A DNA stretch of 37,569 nucleotides from CAZLYK01 sp964563495. GTDB taxonomy: Bacteria; Acidobacteriota; Blastocatellia; RBC074. Below, piece by piece: positions 1 through 6,964 of the stretch (the first letter of the stretch is position 1; each line of letters begins with the position of its first letter). Below the pieces are notes generated by a model. The model made no database searches. It saw only the letters and a program-made list of their open reading frames with translations, and was not told where the DNA came from. The position numbers and the translations under genes are program-made. The DNA lies in the NCBI GenBank assembly GCA_964563495.1, contig CAZLYK010000044.1:1-37569 (forward strand), given 5' to 3'.

Positions 1-1
1 T

Positions 2-153
2 GGGGGGACGGGGCGACTGGGCGATGGGGGGACGGGGCGACGGGGCGACGGGGGGACGGGGCGACTGGGCGACGGGGGGACTGGGCGACTGGGCGACGGG
101 GGGACTGGGCGACTGGGCGACTGGGCGATGGGGGGACGGGGCGACGAGGGGAC
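2..153. repeat. G-rich 8-bp tandem repeat
   Basis: About 19 head-to-tail copies of an 8-bp unit of consensus (G/T)GGG(C/G)GA(C/T), in three main variants: GGGGGGAC, GGGGCGAC and TGGGCGAC. The phase is kept across the block. Runs of three to six Gs every 8 bp make the strand a plausible G-quadruplex former (inference). It faces a complementary C-rich block at 181-281. The 1-416 stretch before the first gene holds only these two blocks, a short GC-rich palindrome at 371-399 and a ribosome binding site. Open frames across it are repeat translations, not genes. Confidence 0.9.
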
Positions 154-180
154 TGATGATTCAATGATGGGGAGACTCAA

Positions 181-281
181 TCGCCCCGTCGCCCAGTCGC
201 CCAGTCGCCCAGTCGCCCAGTCCCCCCGTCGCCTCTTCCCCCCGTCGCCTCTTCCCCCCGTCGCCTCTTCCCCCGTCGCCC
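181..281. repeat. C-rich 8-bp tandem repeat, inverted partner of the 2-153 block
   Basis: Units CGCCCAGT, CGCCCCGT, CCCCCCGT and CGCCTCTT repeat every 8 bp. The first three are reverse complements of the units at 2-153, so the two blocks could form a long imperfect stem around an AT-richer spacer at about 154-180. The CGCCTCTT variant has no exact counterpart in the left block, so the blocks have diverged. Confidence 0.85.
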
Positions 282-370
282 CGCGCTCGCCTAGCGTCAG
301 GATTGTGTGTAGACTATCCGCGATTTCACCTTCAGGACGTTTCAACAACACAATGGAGTTGTTCATCACG

Positions 371-399
371 CGCGGGCGGGACGCCCGCGCTCCCAGGTT
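371..399. repeat. REP-like GC-rich palindrome, partial copy
   Basis: This segment (CGCGGGCGGGACGCCCGCG followed by CTCCCAGG) closely matches the right arm of the larger palindrome at 4041-4068, with a few transitions. The inner GCGGGCG/CGCCCGC arms form a compact hairpin. It ends about 6 bases before the GGAGGAG ribosome binding site of the symporter gene, so it lies in that gene's leader. Confidence 0.7.
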
Positions 400-416
400 A
401 TTCGGAGGAGAAAAAA

Positions 417-2099
417 ATGACCCCCATACTCTTGCTCCTGCAGGCAGGCACAGCCCGTCTGGTGACGATTGATTACGTGGTACTGGCCCTCTATTTCCTG
501 GTCATCTTCGCGATCGGGTGGTACTTCGCGCGCAAGGAACGGACGACCACCGATTATTTCCTGGCCAGTCGCGACGTGGCGTGGTGGGCGATCGGTGCGT
601 CGCTCTTCTCATCGAATATCGGGAGCGAACACTTTATCGGGCTGGCTGGCACCGGCGCGGCTTCAGGCATGGCGGTCGGCCATTTTGAGTGGCTGGCCTC
701 GATTATCGTGCTGATCCTGGGTTGGGTCTTCGTGCCGTTCTATCTGCGATCGAATGTCTATACCATGCCCGAGTTCCTCGAGCGACGCTACAACAGCGCC
801 TGCCGGACTTACCTGGCGAGTGTTTCACTGATCGCTTATGTCTTCACCAAGATCGCAGTCGCGATCTTCGCCGGGGCGATTGTCTTGAAGGCGGTGCTGG
901 GTTGGGGGATGGTTGAGAGCTCACTCGCGCTGGTCATCGCGACGGGGATCTACACGGTGGCCGGCGGGCTGGCGGCGGTGATTTACACAGAAGTGATTCA
1001 GACGGTGATTCTGGTGGTTGGAGCCCTGGTTCTCATGTTCATCGGGTTGAACCAGGTCGGGGGCTGGGGCGGATTACACGCGGCCGTCCCGGCCGACTTC
1101 TTTCATATGATGAAGCCGCCGACAGACAAGGAGTTCCCGTGGACCGGGATCTTCTTCGGTGCCCCGATCCTGGGGATATGGTACTGGTGCACCGACCAGG
1201 TGATTGTACAGCGTGTGCTCTCGGCCAAAGACATCGGCCATGCGAAAGGCGGGACGGTGCTTGCCGGATTTCTCAAGATCCTGCCGGTCTTTATGCTCAT
1301 CGTTCCGGGCATGATCGCCCGCGCGCTCTATCCGGATGAGATGGCGGCCGATTCGAATGCGGCATTTCCGATCATGGTGGTGAGGCTCATGCCGTCGGGA
1401 TTGCAGGGAGTCATGGTCGCGGCCATGCTCGCGGCGCTCATGTCGAGTTTGAGCGCGGTCTTCAATTCCAGCTCGACGATCTTCACCATGGACTTTTACA
1501 AGAAAGTCTACCCCGACGCTTCTGAAAAGCGGCTGGTCAACGTCGGGCGCCTGGCGACGACGATTATGGTCGTGCTCGGCCTGCTCTGGATTCCGTTTAT
1601 GAGCCGCATCAGCTCGCAGCTTTACGTCTATCTGCAAAGCGTCCAAGCATACATCTCGCCGCCGATCGCGGCGGTCTTCCTGCTCGGAGTTTTCTGGAAG
1701 CGGATCAACGGGCAGGGCGCGATCGCCTCGCTGCTGGTCGGGTTCCTGCTCGGCGCGGCGCGCTTCCTGCTCGAGGTGGTTTATGCGGGCGAGGCGCTGA
1801 CCGGATTAATGGACCTTTATGTCCGGATGAATTTCCTGCATTTTGCCATCTTCATGTTTGCGGTCTGTCTGGCGGTCCTGATCGTCGTCAGCCTGCTGAC
1901 CCCCGCGCCGGCGGCGGACAAAGTGAGCGGCCTGACATTCCAGACGATCGCCGGCAAAGTAGCCCAGGATGAAGTCGAGACCGCCAGCATTCTGGAGGCC
2001 CCGGCCGAACCGGAGACGCGATCGCAGAACCGGATTAATCTGGCTTTCGCTTCCATCCTCATCCTGACCATGATTTCGCTCTGGATCTATTTCAGATAA
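417..2099 (+). CDS. SGLT-like sodium:solute symporter (SSS family), probable Na+/sugar transporter
   Basis: A 560-aa polytopic inner-membrane protein that probably imports a sugar driven by Na+. The ATG at 417 is chosen because GGAGGAG lies just upstream. A more upstream in-frame start would translate repeat DNA. About 13-14 hydrophobic segments are visible. Around residues 254-265 is WYWCTDQVIVQR, the SGLT hallmark, followed by LSAKD. Further on are GLQGVMVAAMLAALMSSL, the FNSSSTIFTMDFY stretch and PPIAAVFLLGVFWKRINGQG, all typical of animal-type SGLT and bacterial relatives. The galactokinase encoded 0.6 kb downstream makes galactose (or glucose/galactose) the likely substrate. That substrate call is inferred from context. 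Length is normal for the family. A long hairpin follows the stop. Confidence 0.92.
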   Translation: MTPILLLLQAGTARLVTIDYVVLALYFLVIFAIGWYFARKERTTTDYFLASRDVAWWAIGASLFSSNIGSEHFIGLAGTGAASGMAVGHFEWLASIIVLILGWVFVPFYLRSNVYTMPEFLERRYNSACRTYLASVSLIAYVFTKIAVAIFAGAIVLKAVLGWGMVESSLALVIATGIYTVAGGLAAVIYTEVIQTVILVVGALVLMFIGLNQVGGWGGLHAAVPADFFHMMKPPTDKEFPWTGIFFGAPILGIWYWCTDQVIVQRVLSAKDIGHAKGGTVLAGFLKILPVFMLIVPGMIARALYPDEMAADSNAAFPIMVVRLMPSGLQGVMVAAMLAALMSSLSAVFNSSSTIFTMDFYKKVYPDASEKRLVNVGRLATTIMVVLGLLWIPFMSRISSQLYVYLQSVQAYISPPIAAVFLLGVFWKRINGQGAIASLLVGFLLGAARFLLEVVYAGEALTGLMDLYVRMNFLHFAIFMFAVCLAVLIVVSLLTPAPAADKVSGLTFQTIAGKVAQDEVETASILEAPAEPETRSQNRINLAFASILILTMISLWIYFR

Positions 2100-2104
2100 T
2101 CAAT

Positions 2105-2176
2105 AGACGGGATCGACTTTCAGGTTTGTCTGACCGCAAGAACGCGGTCAGACAAACCTGAAAGTCGATCCCGTCT
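2105..2176. repeat. Perfect 33-bp inverted repeat (stem-loop) after the symporter stop
   Basis: The arms 2105-2137 and 2144-2176 are exactly complementary, with a 6-nt loop (AAGAAC). The outer part begins AGACGGGATCGAC, as in other elements of this window. The inner part carries GTTTGTCTGACCGC, resembling the hairpin at 37526-37569. It starts 5 bases after the TAA and ends 8 bases before the next start codon. It could terminate transcription or cap the mRNA end, but there is no clean T-tract. Confidence 0.95.
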
Positions 2177-2184
2177 GTTCTTAT

Positions 2185-2712
2185 ATGCTGATTACGAGTC
2201 TCAAGCCGAGGATCAGTCGCGAACACGCGTTGACCATGCTCAATCAGCCGCTCCGCAGACTGCTGCTCGGGCGCTTGAAATATATCCTGGATTTTTATCT
2301 TCCTTACCGGCTCTTTGAGGTCGAAGTCGGCAACCACAGCCGGACCAGCTCGATGCTGTTCGCGGTTGATGCGGTGAGTGGTAAACTTGATCATTACCGG
2401 TTCGACGAAGCGCCGATTGAGGATCAGATCATGGAGGTTGAAACTTCTCATTTTGCGCCGGTCGAATTGAACGAGCAGGAAGCTCTCGGTTTACTCGAGG
2501 AGCGGCTCGTCCGGCAGGCTTTTCTCCAGGGATTCTTTAAAATCTCCGATCTCAAGACCGCCGGACACGAGACGATGAGCTTTTATCTTCCATATTGGAT
2601 CGGCGTTTACGAACGCCGCGGCCGCCCGCGCCTGGAGGTGATCGACGGGCTGCGCGGCAGATTCGAGGGCGCTAAACTTCGCGAGATCATCGCCGGCTGG
2701 TTTCAACAATGA
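2185..2712 (+). CDS. Hypothetical protein, 175 aa, coupled to galK
   Basis: I do not recognise a family. The protein is soluble, with no signal peptide or membrane segment, and is rich in acidic and aromatic residues. It has two similar aromatic segments, FYLPYRLFEVE near residue 38 and FYLPYWIGVYERR near residue 131, which could mark an internal duplication. Its stop overlaps the start of galactokinase (ATGA at 2709-2712), so the two are probably translationally coupled. The ATG at 2185 has no clear Shine-Dalgarno sequence and follows the hairpin at 2105-2176 by 8 bases. The coupling suggests a link to sugar metabolism, but no function is assigned. Confidence 0.75.
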   Translation: MLITSLKPRISREHALTMLNQPLRRLLLGRLKYILDFYLPYRLFEVEVGNHSRTSSMLFAVDAVSGKLDHYRFDEAPIEDQIMEVETSHFAPVELNEQEALGLLEERLVRQAFLQGFFKISDLKTAGHETMSFYLPYWIGVYERRGRPRLEVIDGLRGRFEGAKLREIIAGWFQQ

Positions 2713-3908
2713 TGTTTATCGACGAATTGAGAGAAAAATTTCGCGACCTTTATGGCGCCGAGCCGCGGATCTTCTCCGCCCCCGGCCGCGTCAACCTGAT
2801 CGGTGAGCACACGGACTATAACGACGGTTTCGTTTTGCCCATGGCGATCGATCGGCGGACGTTTGTCGCAGCGGCCGGACGCGATGATCGGCTGGTGCGC
2901 TGCGTCTCGGCTGAGTTCGAGGGCCGGGTCGAATTCGAGCTGAGCCCGGGCCTGCGGCCGGCGAACGACTGGGCCAATCACGTGCGCGGGATGGCGGCTT
3001 GCCTGCTCGAGGACGAGTTCAGCCTGGGCGGCGCCGACCTGTTGATCGAGAGCGATCTGCCGATCGGCGCCGGTTTGAGTTCGTCGGCGGCCCTGGAGAT
3101 CGCCGTTGGCTACGCCTGGCTGAAGATCTACGATCAGTTGGTCGATCCGGTCGATCTGGCCATGGCGGCTCAGCGCGCCGAACAGGAGTTTAGCGGGACT
3201 CAATGCGGGATCATGGATCAGTACGTCTCCTGCCTCGGGGTTAAAAATCACGCCCTGCTGATCGATTGCCGGAGCCTCGAATACCGCGCCGTGCCGATCG
3301 ACCTGGAACACGCGCGCATCGTCGTCTGTAATTCTATGGTCAGGCACGAACTGACCTCCGGTCAATACAATCGGCGCCGCGCCGAGTGTCAAGAGGGGGT
3401 AAAACTCCTCTCGGCCGGTAACCCGGATATCCGCGCCCTGCGCGATGTACAGCTGGACAGGTTCGACCTCTATGCCGATTCCCTCCCCGAGACCATCCGC
3501 CGCCGCTGCAATCACGTGCTGGCCGAAAATGCGCGCACCCTGGAGGCGGTTGAGGCGCTCGAGCACGGCGACCTGGAGCAATTCGGCCGGTTGATGTACG
3601 CATCGCACGAAAGCCTGAAGCGCGATTTTGAAGTCAGTTGCCGCGAGCTGGACCTGCTCGTCGAGATAGCTTCGCAGATCAATGGGGTTTTTGGCGCGCG
3701 CATGACCGGCGGAGGCTTTGGCGGGTGCACAGTCAACCTCGTCGCCGCCGAGCGGATCGACCCGTTCATGACAGCCATTACCCGTCGATACGAGACGGAG
3801 ACCGGGATCAGACCCGAATGCTATGTCTGCACGGCCTCTGAAGGAGTAAAAGAAAACACATCAACTCACCCGTCGTCGATTACGCCCACCCCGGACAACT
3901 TTCTTTAA
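2709..3908 (+). CDS. galK: Galactokinase
   Basis: Phosphorylates galactose to galactose-1-phosphate with ATP, the first Leloir step, in the cytoplasm. The 399-aa protein has the three GHMP kinase motifs: the galactokinase signature GRVNLIGEHTDYNDGFVLP near residue 26, the ATP-binding loop LPIGAGLSSSAALEIA near residue 117, and GARMTGGGFGGCTVNLV near residue 330. The signature with EHTDYNDG separates it from mevalonate and homoserine kinases. The last 20 or so residues, rich in Thr, Ser and Pro, extend past the usual end. The start overlaps the upstream stop by four bases. Together with the SGLT-like symporter it forms an uptake-and-trapping cassette. No galT, galE or galM is visible here, so the rest of the pathway must lie elsewhere. 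Confidence 0.96.
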   Translation: MMFIDELREKFRDLYGAEPRIFSAPGRVNLIGEHTDYNDGFVLPMAIDRRTFVAAAGRDDRLVRCVSAEFEGRVEFELSPGLRPANDWANHVRGMAACLLEDEFSLGGADLLIESDLPIGAGLSSSAALEIAVGYAWLKIYDQLVDPVDLAMAAQRAEQEFSGTQCGIMDQYVSCLGVKNHALLIDCRSLEYRAVPIDLEHARIVVCNSMVRHELTSGQYNRRRAECQEGVKLLSAGNPDIRALRDVQLDRFDLYADSLPETIRRRCNHVLAENARTLEAVEALEHGDLEQFGRLMYASHESLKRDFEVSCRELDLLVEIASQINGVFGARMTGGGFGGCTVNLVAAERIDPFMTAITRRYETETGIRPECYVCTASEGVKENTSTHPSSITPTPDNFL

Positions 3909-3997
3909 TCAGACGCCGCTGGAGGTGCAACTCCATGCGCCCATGATCGTTCTAAGTCGAGTGCGATCTACCTCCGGATTGCGTGGTTATTGAAAAA

Positions 3998-4078
3998 TGG
4001 GAACGCGGGCGCCCCGCCCGCATGTTCCGGCGGTCAAACCATGCGGGTGGGGCGCCCGCGTTCCCAGGCTTTTTTTTG
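3998..4078. terminator. REP-like GC-rich palindrome followed by a T-tract, probable galK terminator
   Basis: The arms 3998-4023 and 4041-4066 pair over 26 positions with one G-T wobble, around a 17-nt loop. They are followed by GGC and a run of T's (about 4070-4077), the layout of an intrinsic terminator. The right arm matches the partial copy at 371-399, so this is a dispersed repeat that appears to be used as a terminator. The rest of 3909-4088 holds no gene. An open frame across the palindrome is a repeat translation. Confidence 0.75.
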
Positions 4079-4088
4079 AGGATTGAAG

Positions 4089-5174
4089 ATGAAAAGAATA
4101 CGTCCACTGGGTCTCGGGATCGCTTTGCTGGGTTTGACGACGATCGTGGTTTGGGCAGGAGTTTTCGACTGGGAGAAGGCAGTCTCACTTTACAAACAAG
4201 GCCAATACCGCGAAGCGATTGTCGAGTTTCAAAAGGTCATCAGCGAATATCCGGATCATTCCGATAGCTGGAAGTTTATTGGGCTCTCCTATTATCTGCT
4301 CAAGGATTATCAGGGAGCGATCCAGCCGCTGGAAAAGGCGCTCGCGCTCAAGCGAAAAGAGGGGCGCAACGATCCCGATCTGTTAAGGGCGCTTGGACAA
4401 TCGCACCTCTCGGTCAAGCAATATGATAAGGCGTTGCCGTATTTTGAGACACTGACCAGAATGCAGATGGGGGTCGCCGCAAACTTCTATATGCTCGGCG
4501 TGACTTACGCCAATCTCAATCGCACCGAGGAATCCAATCAGGCTTTCCAGAAAGCGGTCAAGCTCGATCCGGCGGATGCCGATTCCTGGTATTTCCTGGG
4601 AGTGCAGTACTTCCGCACCGGCAAAAATGATGAGGCGATCGATTCTCTACGGCGTGGACTGTCGGTCGAGCCGAAAAACCCGGAGATGCTCGGTCTGTTT
4701 GCCGAGGCGCTGCTCAGGCGGGGCGCCGGCGAAAACGACGAAAAGAAGGCCACTGCCCTTTTCGATGAAGCGATTCGCGCGGCCTCGACTTTGAAGGCCG
4801 TCCGGGATGACGCGGCTTCGACTGAGCTGCTCGGGCGGGCCTATCTCGCCGCGAAGAAATACACCAACGCCGAGATGACGCTCGCGCGCGCGCTCGAATT
4901 GAACAAGGAGCCGTCGGCGGCGCTCTATTTCAATCTGGGTTTTGCCCACGCGCAGAATAAATCCTGGGTGCGCGCCGCCGAGATGCTAGCGAGGTCCGAC
5001 AAACTGAATCCCGGCGATCTGAATACCCTCTATTATCTGGGTTACGTTTACGAGAACCTCCGCCGTTACCCGCAAGCGCTCGAAGCCTACTCCCGGGCCT
5101 ACGAAGCCAGCGGGCGCAGCAATGCCGACCTCAAGGCCAGCATCGATCGAGTGACTCCGCTGGCCAAGCCATAA
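4089..5174 (+). CDS. TPR-repeat protein, N-terminally anchored or secreted
   Basis: A 361-aa protein with an N-terminal hydrophobic signal or anchor (about residues 8-24, ending WAG) followed by about seven to eight tetratricopeptide repeats. Typical TPR positions are seen in AVSLYKQGQYREAIVEFQ, SWKFIGLSYYLLKDYQGAI, NFYMLGVTYANLNRTEES and TLYYLGYVYENLRRYPQAL. TPR arrays act as scaffolds for protein complexes. Here it would be periplasmic, and the partner is unknown. GAGG at 4078-4081 supports the ATG at 4089 over the in-frame TTG at 4083. A terminator at 5201-5231 separates it from the protease downstream, so it is probably a single-gene unit. Confidence 0.88.
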   Translation: MKRIRPLGLGIALLGLTTIVVWAGVFDWEKAVSLYKQGQYREAIVEFQKVISEYPDHSDSWKFIGLSYYLLKDYQGAIQPLEKALALKRKEGRNDPDLLRALGQSHLSVKQYDKALPYFETLTRMQMGVAANFYMLGVTYANLNRTEESNQAFQKAVKLDPADADSWYFLGVQYFRTGKNDEAIDSLRRGLSVEPKNPEMLGLFAEALLRRGAGENDEKKATALFDEAIRAASTLKAVRDDAASTELLGRAYLAAKKYTNAEMTLARALELNKEPSAALYFNLGFAHAQNKSWVRAAEMLARSDKLNPGDLNTLYYLGYVYENLRRYPQALEAYSRAYEASGRSNADLKASIDRVTPLAKP

Positions 5175-5200
5175 AAGCCGATCATCCAAGCTCCGATCCC

Positions 5201-5231
5201 GGGCCGGTTTCAATCCGGCCCGATTTGTTTT
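5201..5231 (+). terminator. Intrinsic terminator of the TPR gene
   Basis: A 7-bp perfect GC stem (GGGCCGG / CCGGCCC) with a TTTCAAT loop, followed by GATTTGTTTT. It lies 27 bases after the TPR stop codon and upstream of the S41 protease start. Confidence 0.8.
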
Positions 5232-5288
5232 ATTGTATGGACGGACCTTGTGTCCGCCAATACCAACCCGACAGCGGAGGACCGGGCA

Positions 5289-6950
5289 GTGAGGAAAAAG
5301 TATCAACGTCTTACATTCTTCTCAATTGCGACCATGATCCTGGCCGGCGTCGTGGCGCTTGGCCCGCAGACGATCACCGGGGCGCTGACCGATGATCGAG
5401 CTTCGCAGGACAAGCTCTTTCGAGATTACGTCCAGGCCATGGAGACCATCCGCGAGAACTATGTCGAGCCGCTCGAATACGAAGCGCTGACGACCACGGC
5501 GATTCAGGGGATGCTCCGGACACTGGACCCGCATTCAAACTTTTACGACCGCAAATCATTTGAAGAGATGCGCATGGAACAGCGCAGCCAGTATTACGGC
5601 ATCGGCGCATCGGTTCAGCAGCGCGCCCGCGGTGTTTACATCATCGAGCCGTTTAAAGACACGCCCGCGGCGCGAGCCGGTCTTCGCTACGGAGATCAGA
5701 TCATCAGGATCGATGGGCAAGACAGCGAGGGCTGGAACTCCGATAAAGTTCGCGACAACCTGCGCGGGGAACTCGCCACCGAAGTCAAAGTGACGGTCAG
5801 GCGAGCCGGCTCGGTCGAACCCGTGACGGTCACGATCGAACGCGCCGCGGTCGATCTGCCTTCGATCTCTTCTTATTATTTGACGCACCAGGGAGTGGGG
5901 TACATCGCCCTCTCCCGCGGATTCCATTCGACGACGAGTGACGAAATAACCGCTGCGATAACCAATCTGAAATCGATCGGGATGAGCTCGCTCGTGCTGG
6001 ATTTGCGCGGCAACCCCGGAGGCTTTCTCGATCAGGCGATTCGGGTCGCCGACAAATTCCTGCAACGCGGCCAGACGATCGTCTCTGTCCGCGGACGAGA
6101 TGGGAGAACCGGAGACAAGGACTGGCCGGCCGAATCGGGCATGCCGGAGTCTTTCCCGATGACTGTATTAATAGATAGCGGCTCGGCTTCGGCTTCTGAG
6201 ATTGTCGCCGGGGCCATGCAGGATCACGATCGCGGCCTGATCATTGGGGAACCGAGCTTCGGCAAGGGGCTGGTGCAAACAATCTTCCCGATGAGCAGCG
6301 GAGCCGGGTTGACGCTGACCACGGCGCGCTATTACACGCCGAGCGGCAGATTGATCCAGCGCGATTATTCCAACGGATCGAGCTATGAGTACCATTTCCG
6401 CCGCGGCCCCGTCCCGACCGTCGACAACGCGACCAAGCCTCGCAACGAAATGAGACGGACCGATCTCGGCCGAGCCGTTTACGGCGGCGGCGGCATCGAG
6501 CCGGACCTCAAGGTCGAGCCGGTGACGATCAGCAATATTCAGGGGGCGATCTGGACGACCGGGTTGTTTATGTTCGTTCGTGAGCTCATGGCCGGCAATA
6601 TTTCGGCGGCTCCACAATTCAAGCGCAGCGGAACCGAGTTCGACCACCAGCCGCAGCCCAATGAGTTCGTGATCACGGATGAGATCATGGCGGCATATCA
6701 TAATTTTATGGTCGATTACATCGCGAAAAACCAGGATTTCGGCGTAACGATCGAAATGGTCGATGAGCAGATGGCCTGGTCGCGTAAAAAGATTCGGGAA
6801 GAGGTCCTGATCGCCGCCTATGGTGTGGATATGCAGAAGCGGATAACGGCGGAATATGATGTCCAGTTGCAGCGCGCGATCCAGGAGCTTCCGCAATCCG
6901 CCCAGTTGGCCGAGCGCGCCCGCAAACTCAATCGAACTTCGAAGAAATAA
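5289..6950 (+). CDS. S41-family C-terminal processing peptidase (CtpA/Prc type)
   Basis: A 553-aa membrane-anchored serine protease facing the periplasm, which trims or degrades proteins from their C termini. Order: short basic N terminus, one hydrophobic segment (about residues 8-26), a cap region, a PDZ domain (about 95-175, with GVYIIEPFKDTPAARAGL) and the S41 core. The probable Ser-Lys dyad is Ser301 in GSASASE and Lys326 in SFGKG. Their spacing of 25 residues is that of the family. About 150 residues follow the core, containing GIEPDLKVEP and a charged helical tail. GTG at 5289 is chosen because GGAGG lies 8 bases before it. An upstream in-frame GTG at 5250 lacks such a site. Confidence 0.93.
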   Translation: MRKKYQRLTFFSIATMILAGVVALGPQTITGALTDDRASQDKLFRDYVQAMETIRENYVEPLEYEALTTTAIQGMLRTLDPHSNFYDRKSFEEMRMEQRSQYYGIGASVQQRARGVYIIEPFKDTPAARAGLRYGDQIIRIDGQDSEGWNSDKVRDNLRGELATEVKVTVRRAGSVEPVTVTIERAAVDLPSISSYYLTHQGVGYIALSRGFHSTTSDEITAAITNLKSIGMSSLVLDLRGNPGGFLDQAIRVADKFLQRGQTIVSVRGRDGRTGDKDWPAESGMPESFPMTVLIDSGSASASEIVAGAMQDHDRGLIIGEPSFGKGLVQTIFPMSSGAGLTLTTARYYTPSGRLIQRDYSNGSSYEYHFRRGPVPTVDNATKPRNEMRRTDLGRAVYGGGGIEPDLKVEPVTISNIQGAIWTTGLFMFVRELMAGNISAAPQFKRSGTEFDHQPQPNEFVITDEIMAAYHNFMVDYIAKNQDFGVTIEMVDEQMAWSRKKIREEVLIAAYGVDMQKRITAEYDVQLQRAIQELPQSAQLAERARKLNRTSKK

Positions 6951-6964
6951 ATAGACAGGATTGA
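6949..6964 (+). repeat. Half copy of the AATAGACAGGATTGA element at the protease stop
   Basis: AAATAGACAGGATTGA directly follows the TAA at 6948-6950, partly overlapping it. This is the left end of the dispersed element seen complete at 34613-34701, with no right arm here. Its TTG (6961-6963) is the apparent start codon of the next gene. Confidence 0.75.

Noticed and set aside
2..281. A CRISPR array
   Set aside because: The units are 8 bp with no unique spacers, so this is a tandem repeat, not an array.
128..472. A 114-aa frame over the 8-mer repeats
   Set aside because: It translates the repeat itself (recurring PVAQSPSR) and has no ribosome binding site.
2703..3608. A 301-aa open frame on the minus strand across galK
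   Set aside because: Antisense shadow of a clear galactokinase with all three motifs.
3983..4267. A 94-aa frame over the REP-like palindrome
   Set aside because: It reads the palindrome, giving the well-known spurious AGGAPAFPG type of peptide.
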